Positions 21,601-32,200 of a DNA stretch of 64,000 nt are shown one piece after another (the first letter of the stretch is position 1; each line of letters opens with the position of its first letter). The DNA is taken from positions 9,555,574-9,619,573 of the forward strand of contig OZ025248.1 in assembly GCA_964019135.1 (NCBI GenBank), given 5' to 3'. Origin of the DNA: Arenicola marina (lineage: Eukaryota > Annelida > Polychaeta > Arenicolidae). The notes under the pieces are model-generated. The model saw only the letters and a list, made by a program, of their open reading frames with translations. It searched no databases and was not told the DNA's origin. The translations under genes were made by a program, and so were the position numbers.

Positions 21601-23534
21601 CGACCAAACTATAAAGGTATGAAGAACAACCTGACACATCGATAAGGACCGTTTATTTGTCTACTTTTGTGTAATCGCCGTCCCAAAGAGTGCACATTTT
21701 TTAATCAACGCTAAATTTGAATATTTACTTCATGGCCCTCCGGCCCGCTCCCCAGAGTGGATAAGCCAGGGAGGGGCATGCAACAGGGCTAGCTACATAC
21801 ATACTGGGCATCCGGGGGTGGAGGGAGAAGGGGTGCGTGAAACTAGTAGGCAGGGTGATTGGTTGGCTAGATACTTGGCGCAAGTGCCCCCAGGCAAGCC
21901 CACTTCTCCAGGGGCACAAAGGTAGCAATGTTAAAATCCTTCGACTTAGTAGGGGATCGACTGTAGCTTTCTGTAGCTTTATATTCTATATACCTTGTTC
22001 TATCTTCTGACATCAAGAAAGTGTGTCAACACTTAGTTATTTGTGGAAGCCAACAATTTGTTGGTGGAGCGTGTGCGGAGCCACTAGGTTTCGGAGGGGG
22101 AACTAGGCTAGGGCCATCGTCTGAATTACTCTGATCGTTAGCCTGAATGTTCAGACGTTACAGTTTGACAGTGATGCTTACTGTTACAGTCACAAGAACA
22201 AGTGTCAAGACTGTACCGTCTGAACATTCAGGCTATCTGATCGTTTACCAGGCCTATCTCTAACTTATCACGGGGGGCCGTTAGAACCAGGCAGCATTTG
22301 CTGTCTTTGCGGTGTTGCAGCGCATAATGGCGCGGCTGGCGCTGATCGAATAAATGTGCGCAGAAAAAGCCCTGACATTGAAAGTTAGGACAATAAATCA
22401 AAGTATTTTCCTTCTGCCAGGTCAGTAACTTGCATAAGGATTCTGTAAAGATCCATATTTTGTCGGCTAGTTAAAAACTGTGCGCCCTATACGCGAAAAT
22501 ATGCACTGCAACATCGCAAAGACAGCAAATGCTGCCTGGCTCTAACGGCACCCCGTGATGGGGTACATCGTTATAGCGGAACCGAGCGAAACCGAGCAAA
22601 ACCGGGTGAAAAGTAGCGGAACCGGGCGCAAATTACCAGTTAGACAAGGTGCAGGAAGTCCAGTTTTGCTTAAAAGTACACTTATCAATGCTTCTGTTAT
22701 ATTTGTATAATATTTACGTAGAAATGTGAAGGTATTGTCTAGTAACAGAAGGATTTGTCTCCGAGTGCTGAGCCTAGTGCCAGGCTGCCATTTTGGTTGT
22801 TGTCGTAGTAAGACTCTTAGAGTCACCACTTGGCTGCGCCACCGGCGCCGACTAAACCCTAAATAATAATAATAATAAATTGTTCCACTTGTTATTTTCT
22901 TGCATTAGTTGTTTTTGATTTTGGGGAATATATTCTTCTGCCCCTCCAACAACTTGATCACTGGCGTCAATGTATAGGGTTTAGTCGGCGCCGCCAAGTG
23001 GTGACGCTAAGAGTCTTACTGCGACAACAACCGAAATGGTGGCCTGGCACTGGGCTCAGCACTCAGAGACAAATTCTTCTGTTACTAGACAATAGGTCAA
23101 TACCTTCACATTTCTACGTAAATATTATACAAATTTGTCAAATATAACAGAAGCATTGATAAGTGTACTTTTAAGCAAAACTGAACTTCCTAGTCCTTGT
23201 CTAACCTGTAATTTGCGCCCGTTTCCCGCTACTTTTCACCCGGTTTCGCTCGGTTCCGCTATAACGATGTACCGCCGTGATGCGTTGGAGACAGGCCTGG
23301 TTATCTGATCGTCAGCTGTTGCCGTGGAAGTGGGCGATATTCGGTGTTTTATAGGAGTCAACCTACGTTTTAATCCCTTATTTTCTCATACACTTAACGA
23401 TAACACTTACCTTTACATGATTCCAGAGACAATAATTCCTTAGAATTCCTGACTTCTTTTTTTACTGCTTTGTCCTTACCGGAGGAGGCATTGCAAATAT
23501 TGTCTTCCAAACGCATGTCAGTGGACGCGGCCAT
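15670..23534 (-). CDS. NOPCHAP1: NOPCHAP1 (C12orf45-like) box C/D snoRNP assembly chaperone
   Basis: Four exons: 23534-23411, 21164-21075, 16312-16176 and 15900-15670. All borders are AG/GT, phases close, and they give 193 residues against 185 in human. The N-terminus (MAASTDMRLEDN) leads to SKELLSLESC, matching the vertebrate SKELLTAGS region. The second exon gives DGIVRHPLLILNKK. The third carries the family core ARSFLPAMAKADCDLKK, LPPGALDIENV and LIEM. The fourth is an acidic serine-rich tail (SSDSESDTETS), followed by a lysine patch (GKKKS). The human protein bridges NOP58 and the R2TP/RUVBL machinery during box C/D snoRNP assembly in the nucleus; that role is inferred here by homology. 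The start is the ATG in a GCGGCCATC-type context (minus strand). Possible poly(A) signals (AATAAA, minus) are at 15292-15297 and 15162-15167. Introns 1 and 2 are full of inverted-repeat elements. Confidence 0.88.
17603..17652. repeat. Perfect 16-bp hairpin with G-rich loop
   Basis: CACAGGCGCCTCAATC (17603-17618) is followed 18 bases later by its exact reverse complement (17637-17652). The loop is GTGGGTGGGTGGGGTGGA, which is close to a G-quadruplex motif. It lies in intron 2 of NOPCHAP1. Confidence 0.9.
18445..19387. mobile_element. ~0.94-kb foldback element with CTCGACCC-repeat termini
   Basis: The left end (TCTAGTCAACTCGACCC) and the reverse complement of the right end (TCTAGACAACTCGACCC) match. 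Both continue into irregular repeats of CTCGACCC for about 80 bases. Inside are two G-run units around 18560-18660 and a tandem duplication at 18875-19147. No coding capacity is seen. It looks like a non-autonomous foldback DNA element inserted in intron 2 of NOPCHAP1; the superfamily is unknown. Confidence 0.65.
18875..19147. repeat. Tandem duplication, two ~125-150-bp copies
   Basis: GTGTAGTTAATGTAATTAG begins copies at about 18876 and 19028, and both run to ACATTGAAATTTGAGTGAAT. The first copy has a small internal duplication of AATTAGAAAGTGCAATT. It lies inside the CTCGACCC element. Confidence 0.85.
22130..22244. mobile_element. 97-bp MITE with perfect 9-bp target-site duplication
   Basis: Terminal inverted repeats TAGCCTGAATGTTCAGACG and its reverse complement bound 22139-22235. 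TCTGATCGT occurs directly on both sides (22130-22138 and 22236-22244). A 9-bp duplication is typical of Mutator-like elements, but assignment from one copy is tentative. It is in intron 1 of NOPCHAP1. Confidence 0.85.
22267..22559. mobile_element. 293-bp inverted-repeat element
   Basis: 54-bp arms at 22267-22320 and 22506-22559 (ATCACGGGG, GTTAGAACCAGGCAGC and so on) are near-perfect reverse complements. The interior shows no coding potential. It lies only about 30 bp from the MITE to its left and 4 bp from the larger palindrome to its right. Confidence 0.8.
22564..23271. mobile_element. Large palindrome: ~297-bp inverted arms, 115-bp spacer
   Basis: The left arm (22564-22860) and right arm (22976-23271) are reverse complements over their whole length, with some substitutions and a short indel. 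The outer ends are TACATCGTTATAGCGGAACC and its complement. The TA at each end would fit a TA-target element, but TA is part of the repeat, so this cannot be told apart. No ORF. It is in intron 1 of NOPCHAP1, close to exon 1. Confidence 0.85.
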
Positions 23535-24504
23535 CTTCTTTTGCGAGAGTATAGAAAGTAAACACAGAACGTTCAGATAATAATAATCATTGTATTTGGT
23601 TTAATGTTAATTGTAAAGTTTCAGTCAAGGTATGTTATATAATTAAATAAGTCAAGAAAGTTGGTGTTTAGTCATTCACATTATACTAAAAAAATAAGAA
23701 TGTTAGCTTTGAGAGTTTGCCGACCTGTTTAGGTCAGAGATCAAAGGAAATGACGAGTGGCATTCACCATCACAACTCGTTGACGAGAGAGAGCGCCTCT
23801 GCAGTTGTTATCAACCCTTTTGGTTGGTAATTTTCACTCACGGGTTCCTATTCCGCCCCATTTGGATACTTCCTGATTACCCTCACCAACTAACAACAGC
23901 AGGATACAATGGTAGGCAAACGTCAGTGGAAAAACTCGTGCAAAAAACTTTCTCTGCGTCCAGCCAGGTCACCAGCATTGCAGCAAGGCAGCAACTGCTT
24001 GGCGCAACTAACGCAAGCTTACCAGGGAAGCCCTAGCCCAGACTGTGTGGGCTGAAACACATGCCTTTAATTCTATCTCTGAAATCCAGGGAGGGACACT
24101 ACATATACCCGGTCTCACTTTATAGCGAAAAGATACAAATCTCGCGAAAAGACAGCCTAAATGCCAATTAACTCCGATTTGAAGCTGTTGAACCGGCTGA
24201 TTCGGTTCGTAATGTCTTTACTGCGGGCAGGAATGAAAAAATGTATTGTTAAATCGGGGCTCATAGATCTATGCATATTTAACAAATATTTTAACATAGA
24301 CGCCGTTATACTATAAACTGCCTATTTAAAGCCGCATATATGAGTCATTTCTTAAATTGGTAACAAACGCGCCAAATTTTAGAAACAAAAATTCAGCTGC
24401 AAAAGTAATATATTAAAATAACAAAAATTAAGGGGAGTTTAAGCAGGAAAAGAGAAGATAAAATAAATAATAATATTGAAATTATAATTAAAACACAATA
24501 ATTT

Positions 24505-24900
24505 GTAACGGATGTGACGCAGGACGTAACGGATGTGACGGGACATTATAACGGATGTGACGCAGGACGTAACGGATGTGATGGGACATTGTAACGGATG
24601 TGACGCAGGACGTAATGGATGTGACGGGATATTATAACGGATGTGACGCAGGACGTAACGGATATGATGGGACATTATAACGGATGTGACGCAGGATGTA
24701 ACGGACGTGACGGGACATTATAACGAATGTGATGCAGGACGTAACGGATGTGACGGGACATTATAACGGATGTGACGCAGGATGTAACGGACGTGACGGG
24801 ACATTATAACGGATGTGATGCAGGACGTAACGGATGTGACGGGACATTGTAACGGATGTGACGCAGGACGTAATGGACGTGACAGGACATTGTAAGACGC
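24505..24900. repeat. 43-bp minisatellite
   Basis: About nine tandem copies, for example starting at 24551 and 24594. Each consists of two half-units: AACGGATGTGACGCAGGACGT and a related half ending GGGACATTAT. Copies differ by single substitutions. Confidence 0.9.
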
Positions 24901-24904
24901 TACA

Positions 24905-25380
24905 GTGTATCATTCTCTTATACCCAGAATCACTACCGTTACACGCTTTCTGTGAATATCGGTGACAACGATAAACACGAATTCCCTTTGTGTCCAGCTG
25001 TGTTCGGAAAACTCTTCTGCAGATACATAGGTTTCTTGGAAGCTGTTGGGGTTTTCAAAATTGCAAGAAATTATCAAAACTTTCACACTGATAACAGGCG
25101 TGACGGAAGACACGACAAGTATATCATTCGCTTATGTCCAGAATCAGTACCGTTACACGCTTTCAGTGAATATCGGTGACAACGATAACCACGAATTCCC
25201 TTTGTGTCAAGCTGTGTTCGGAAAACTCTTCTGTGGCTATATAGGTTTCTTGAAAGCTGTAGGGATTTCAGAATAGCAGAAAATTAATACAACTTTCGTA
25301 CTGATAATGGACTTGACGAAAGACCAAATCGTATGAGTGTGATGTGTCCTGAATCACTACCGTTACACACATCGATGTTA
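24905..25380. repeat. ~214-bp tandem duplication, two and a bit copies
   Basis: CACTACCGTTACACGCTTTC, TGAATATCGGTGACAACG and TTCGGAAAACTCTTCTG recur with a spacing of about 214 bp (for example ACCGTTACAC at 24935 and 25149), with a partial third copy near 25359. The copies are about 90% alike. It follows directly from the 43-bp array. Confidence 0.85.
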
Positions 25381-26609
25381 AAGCCAGAAATATTAACTGA
25401 TGACATAGAGTTTGTAACAATATTGTTGCCAAGATGTAATATTAACCATGGTGAATTAATATACCATGAATAGTCATTGTGGTAATAGATAGGGCGTAAA
25501 ATGTATGTCCATAATCACTACCGTTACAACATCCCACTGTGTCCAAAATCACAACCGTTACCAAGCTAGTGAACAAATAAATTGATATCATCAGAACGCG
25601 AATAGTAAGGAGGTTTCGGAAGCATAATTCCTAAGGATATTCCATGTTGGATAATACAGCCAGAGCCATATATCCAAATATTGCTGTTACGTCATTGATT
25701 TATCTCCGACATAGTGGTCATAACGGACGTGATATCAAAAGATTGGAGGACGGAAAAATTACATTCCCCTCAATGTCTATTATTTTGGCAAAGAAACGGC
25801 GCGAAAGACGCCTGTCGCATGCGGTTCTATGTTCAGCATCGTCCGAAAGAGGTCGCGCGCAACTAACGCTGCTCCAGTAGAAATATATGGCATCGAAAAT
25901 TGCCGATAACGGTACATGACATTTGACGGAATCTTACTTGATAAAATAAATAATCGAGTAGCGTAATTTGTGAGCATCGAAATCGATAGCGGTGAATGGG
26001 AGCTGTAACACTAATTAGAAGATTACCGATTGAGATATTGGACAGAAATAAATGTTATATTTAAGTATGATCCCCGGGCACAAAACTATGAATCATAGAG
26101 GACGGAATTGCATCACGTACCGTTACGATTTAGAAAGTTCGTAAAAAAGCTATATAACCGTTAAATATATACTAAGAGTCGACGGCAGATTATAATTTAG
26201 CAGTTTCCATGGTAAGTGATGCCAGTTATAATGCTGAAGGCAAACTTTAAAGTGAGAGACTCAGGGGCCAAAATGTGGTTCCCAAACGCGTTACCAATTT
26301 ATGGCATAATTTTGTACATAATACGCAAATAAATCCTTAATTAAATAGGTAAAACTAGTGTAATTTCGATAAAGTTGTTCGTAATATAAAATTAGGATGT
26401 TCTGCGACCATTGCATTACATAATCTTTCCATAGAAGTAATTGGTAAAATAGCCCGTTATTTGACAATCGGCATGCACAAAATTAGTCAATTTTGAGAAT
26501 GACTCATATATTAAAAGCTGCACCCCAACTTTAACCTCAAAACCGGATAGGCAGGCGCCTAGAACCATTTCCGGAAAACTACATATTATAAGCTATAAGC
26601 AGATTTTGG

Positions 26610-26895
26610 CCTCTCGACCCTCCCCTGCCCCTGTATCCCTGCTTAATTCCATCCCGCCAATGAAACCAATTAATTGTTTACACAAGCAGTCGCGACCGCT
26701 AATAACATTCACTTCTCCCTCTCCGATCGCACCTCTTATCAAGTGTCATACCAGTGGCTGGCTCTTCTGGCTCCTACCAAGCCAATTAATGGTTTATACA
26801 AGCAGTCGCGACTACTAACAACATTCATCTCACCCTCTCCGATCGCGGTTTTTATCAAGTGTCACACCACTGGCTGGCTCTCATGGCTCTTACTG
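26610..26895. repeat. ~121-bp tandem duplication
   Basis: Two copies share CCAATTAATTGTTTACACAA, GCAGTCGCGAC, CCCTCTCCGATCGC and CACTGGCTGGCTCT, with substitutions. No function is apparent. Confidence 0.8.
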
Positions 26896-27245
26896 CATAT
26901 TTACTGATTTATGAATCCACTGTCATACCTACCCAGTATCAAGTTTCTGTCTGGCACAATTAACTTATTGCAATTGATGCGAGGCCAGCAGCAGCGGTAT
27001 CAATTTATACCACCTGAAACCTGGCCTCTGATCATTGGTCTACAATAGGTGTGGGTGGAGTCGTGGAGTAGTAATAAATAATACAATTAATAATTAAGTA
27101 GGTCATCGTCAGTCTTGATTGCCACAGTAACACAATGCCTGGGAAAAGAGCATCTTACGACGCAGCTGAATTATCCCCCAACTTGTTGACTTGATGTTAT
27201 GATGCAATAAATTATTTAGGCAACAGCGGTAACTTTCGTATAACT

Positions 27246-27269
27246 CCCCCCCCCCCCCCCCCCCCCCCC
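27246..27269. repeat. Poly-C tract
   Basis: Uninterrupted run of about 24 C. Its exact length may be unreliable in the assembly. Confidence 0.9.
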
Positions 27270-29266
27270 ACGTGTCTCGATCGCCACACTCATTTGAAAT
27301 CGGTAAAAGGCTGCAGCTTTAAATAGGCAGTTTATGGTATAATTAGTTATTATATACCTATGGGTCACCCAAATTTTACTCTCTTTCTCCCAAGCTTTTG
27401 AAACTGTACTCTTTTGAGACTGAAGTTTTATCTAAATTACAGCTCTTGTCTATAAAGCCTTATTCCAGTTGATATCGAAAGTGTTCAATTAATTAACCTC
27501 CATATAGTTTATATTGCCATGACTGTCACTGTCTATTTTGGATGCCTATCTATATAACCAAAGAGATATCTTTTAATTTCCATAAAATCAAGCCCTTTTC
27601 ATTCACTCTTAATATGGCCTGGGCATACCCTCACCACTGAACTAATGTAGTGTCCCCCTCCCTACCGGGCTCCATTAACTGAGCTTCTAGGTTTCGGAGA
27701 ACTAGGCCAGGGACACAGTCCTGACACTTTTTTTGACAGTGACAGTGGGTGCATTTCTATGGGCAAACCCGCTATGCTGCCTGGTATACTCAACATATTC
27801 CTGGCCTGTCGATAGTGCTATGCTGAATATCTTCACAACTGTTGTGTCCAATTCATTTACAGGTAATGAAATCTAGACATCACTTTGGAAGGTTTTTCCT
27901 GGGTTTTCCTGGTTGCAGCTTTTGCAAATGACATTACACATATAGTGATGTACAAATAATTTAGGGTGGAGTGGGGGAGGGGTGGGGGCTTGACAGGGGA
28001 CTGGCTGCTGGAAAGGCAGTCATGGTATTAGAAGGTCGTCAAAGATAATATTGTGTGAAGCATAACAATGAGTGTGATGATAAATTGGACTGTAATATCT
28101 AAAGAAATATTGCTAAATTATAATGTTCTGTAATCCCTACAGACAATGCTGTCAAGCATAACAATCAGTGAGCTCTTATTAGGCCATCAACTATCTCTAG
28201 TGTCTCATTGACATCCAATTACAACAAAATATGCTATTCAACGCTTTATGCATGCTCATTTTAGTTTGGTTGTATCAATTTGTCCAATAACTAAATATAA
28301 AAAATAATGCAAGTGTGATCTTTCTCTGTTAGCAGTTTTAATAGTAATCATGTATTTAGCATGATTTAGGTGTGTAAAGCTATATACATTTGCATTTGCT
28401 GTTTAAGACCACTTCTTTACCTGGCAGAAATAGTTCTCATGTGGCAAACATTATTTTTCTTCTGTATTTATCTCCTAGCTTGTAATTATTTTTACAATGC
28501 CACATACACTTCTCTTTTAATTAAAGGATTTAACACCAACAAGAGTAGCAAAAAATGTTTTGTAAAATTATGTCATATAAGGAATTCCAGCATAGACACC
28601 TTTGTAAAACCTGGTATGTATTTTACCAATAAAAATTGTCAATTATCTGAGGTAATCAAGGACATGTTTGACCAGGAATCTCTTTACTCACCTTAGTCTT
28701 AATTAGCATGCACTGTGTACTCTTATAGCTTTTTGTCCCAACTAACTGTTTTGCTTGTGATCATACATGTAGTTTTACTTGTGTGTATTAACCATATGCT
28801 ACAAGGGTTTGAACTTTGTTCCTTAAGAAATGTGGTGATAAGATACCTGATAAAAGTCTTGATCCTTCAATGTGTGTTCCATGACGCCTACATGGCAAAG
28901 ATGAAAGTCTGATTAGATCTAGTTGATAGGAAACTATCTGGCAAATGATTAGTGGTAGAGTGCAGTCCTTTTATCTGCTCTATTGTAGTACAGATGTGAA
29001 TGAAGTCACATATGAAGTAGCCAGACACAGCCAATGTCAGCTGTACTGTGACAGCAGTATTGCATCTGTATATATATATGCAGATTAATTATATGTATAC
29101 AATTTTATTGTGTTACGGAAATAACTGACAACATGGCGTTAATATTGTGGCCGGCAGGTGCGCCCAGTGCGCTCGCAGGACTTTCCGTCAGCGTTCTCTC
29201 CAGCCAGCCTCCAAGATCTACCAGGAACCTTCAGTATATCTCAGCTGTGCATGCCTGCGCTGAGTC

Positions 29267-32200
29267 ATGTCGTCCACGGAGAGCAGGAACACAGTCAGGA
29301 AGCGTAAAATGGTTCCCCAGTCTCTAGTCGGGTTCGCGGCCTCGTCACAACAGGCTGCTCACCTCGGCCCTAAGTCCCCACCCCCCGGAAGCGAGATGGC
29401 GACTCCGGGGCAAAATCATTCCCACTTAGTCATGGAGGTTACATCAGATGATTACGGAGGGCAGGGAGCCCAACAGCCAGAAAGGACCAACGGAGACGTG
29501 TTCACGAACACTGGGACAAAAACTAATGGAAATGGCGGCTCCCATACCGGCTCCAGCCACGCGGGTACATTCATGGGGGGTTTCCAAGAGACCAGCCTCA
29601 CCACCCCTTTGCTGCAGGATTCCTCATCCGACGAGCGCGAGGTTGGTGAGGCTGAGGCCAGAGACATTACAAACCCGGATGCTCCAGTAGAAGCCAAGGG
29701 GTCAGAAGAGGCCTCCTGGCAGGTCGCCCTGCAAGTCTTCTTCCCCTATATCGTTGCGGGATTTGGAATGGTCGGGGCTGGCATGGTGCTCGATAAGGTT
29801 CAGGTTGGTGGTGAATTGCAAATGGCATTGTTCATTGGTTTATAGGATACTTACCTTAAATTTTCTTCCCTATAACATATCTAGCCGGAGCTGATGTATG
29901 TCATTCACGTGGGTAAGTAATCCGTTGTTATTTACTATGCTTAAGCTATATATGTGTAAGATTATGTTATAATATTATTATTGCAGATTGGTATACATAC
30001 AACGATACACTATTTTATCTTATATCGCTAGCATCTAATAACCTTCTAGTAAATTAAATGTTTTCTTAATACAATTGAGGGCTTTGGTGTTATGGTAGTT
30101 CTATGTTGGCCGTCTTTGGTTGTCTTGTGCATGGTAACCGGGGTATTTACGCGTGCGGCTCGTAGACTCTCTGACATTGCTTGCAGCACTGGGATGTGTT
30201 CACACATGTGTCGGAAGTGTTCATCCTGGTACCAGCCCTGCTGGGACTGAAGGGCAACCTCGAGATGACGCTGGCATCGAGGTTATCCACACAGGTAAGA
30301 CACGGGATGCTGCATGGATGAATTGATGCTTTATGTCACCTTTGTGGGACCACGGGCCAAATCAGACTAAAGCACGTCTAGGATATAGAGGGGAAGTCCC
30401 CTCGGGTGCGGTTTGAACCTGCGACCTGTTGGTCTGCTGTCGAGTAGGCTACCTCTCCACAACGGCGGTCCCTCTCGGGTGGGGTTGAACCTGCGACCTG
30501 TTGGTCTGCGGTCGAGTACGCTACCTCTCCACAACGGCGGTCCCCACGGGTGGGGTTTGAACCTGCGACCTGTTGGTTGTAACATGTCGGAATAGATAGC
30601 CATTTTATTTCATCACTCTTTGGTTGTTTGGTTGCTTCGAGCAGGCCACTTAACACTTCAGTGTCGCCCGGCACCACCAGCTAGGGCAGTGATGCCCTAG
30701 AAATTTTTAAATGGGGGACATCGTGTCCCACACTATAAAATTTTGGGGGACATTTTGGATAATATGGGGAACTGTCAGTTCCGATGGCCGTCGGCCGTTC
30801 GTATAGCGGTCATATGGCAGTTAAAGTGCTGTTTACAACAGGCTCATGCAACCGTAGTCCATCGGACGGAGCCATAGTCCGCGACTGGAGCCATAGTCCG
30901 TGATTGGAGTCATAGCCCACGACCGGAGCCATCGCCCACGACCTCAGCCATAGCTCACGACCGGAGCAATAGTCCAGCGCACGGAGCCATAGTCCAGTGC
31001 ACGGAGCCATAGCCCCTGCACTGACCCATAGCCCGTAGCACTGAACCATAGCTCACGATCGGATCCATAGCCCACGACCGGAGCCATATCCCGCGACCGG
31101 AGCCATAATCCGTGACCGTAGCCGTAGCCCGTCGCACGGAGCCACAGTCAAGCGCACGGAGCCATAGTCCGCGACCAGAGCCGGAGTCATAGTCCGCGAC
31201 CGGAGCCAGAGCCATAGCCGGGCGCACGGAGGCATAGTCCAGCGCACAGAGCCATAGTCCAGCGCACAGAGCCATAGTCCAGCAAACGGAGTCATTGTCC
31301 GTAACCAGTGGGTCATTAATTGCCCCTGATCGGAGCCATAGCCCGCGACCGGAGCCATAGTCCAGCGCACGGACCCATGGTCCGCGACGGGAGCTATAGA
31401 CCAGCGCACGGAGCCATAGTCCGCGACAGGAGCCATAGTTCGCGACCGGAGCCATAGTCCGCGACCGGAGCCATAGTCTAGCGCACGAAGCCATCGTCCA
31501 GCGCACGGAGCCATTGCCCGTGACCAGAGCCATTAATTGCCCATGACCGGAGCCATATCCCGGCGCACGGAGCAATAGTCCGGCGCCTTGAGTGTCGGGA
31601 ACCGAGAACGCGAGAACACGAGGGCGAGAACGCGAGAATGCAAAGGTGAAACCCACCTTGCGTTGTCGCCCTGGCGTACGCGCCTTCTGGCGTTCTCGCC
31701 CCTGTTTTGTCACAGGCGAAAATGCGCGATAGATATTTGGCCGAGAACTGCAAGCATCAGCTATAAAGCTATAAAGTTAGCGGCAGGCTCCCTCCGCTCA
31801 GAGGAAATATTGCGTCCTCATAATACACACACTAAAAATGTACAATATAAGGCTGCCACCAAAGCCTGCAAAGGCCCCTACAGTTGAAAATTCCATTGAC
31901 CGCTTGACCGCAGCCGGACACGGGGACGCATGTGTCGCATTTTTACGGGACATTTGCCCTATTAGGGGGACAATGGCGCAAGGCCGCGCTCTGCGGCGAA
32001 CACTGCTAGGGGGAGGCTGGCGTTGTCGACGTGCGCCCGTTTTGGCCTCAACTCGGCCATGTTATTTGTCACTAAATATGCACGTTGTGAACTAGAATAC
32101 ATCGGCGCATCTTGTCTCATCTCTAGTTAATACTCTTTTATACGTATAATCGTCATAAATAGGACCATATTATTTTCGTACATTATCAACTCTCACAAAT

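Larger units (their letters stand above)
23535..29266. other. Intergenic region between divergent NOPCHAP1 and SLC41 genes
   Basis: The two genes are transcribed away from each other, so this 5.7 kb holds both promoters. I see no TATA box or other motif I can support. It contains the minisatellite and duplications listed separately, a run of C, and a 28-bp segment (AAACTGCCTATTTAAAG) present at 24308-24335 and inverted at 27311-27340. Open frames such as 28370-28696 have no recognisable protein and AT-rich codon use, and I do not call them genes. Confidence 0.6.

Noticed and set aside
28370-28696. 108-residue plus-strand frame
   Set aside because: AT-rich, no family resemblance and no splice or promoter context.
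30955-31713. 252-residue minus-strand frame
   Set aside because: A by-product of the 19-20-bp minisatellite in SLC41 intron 2.
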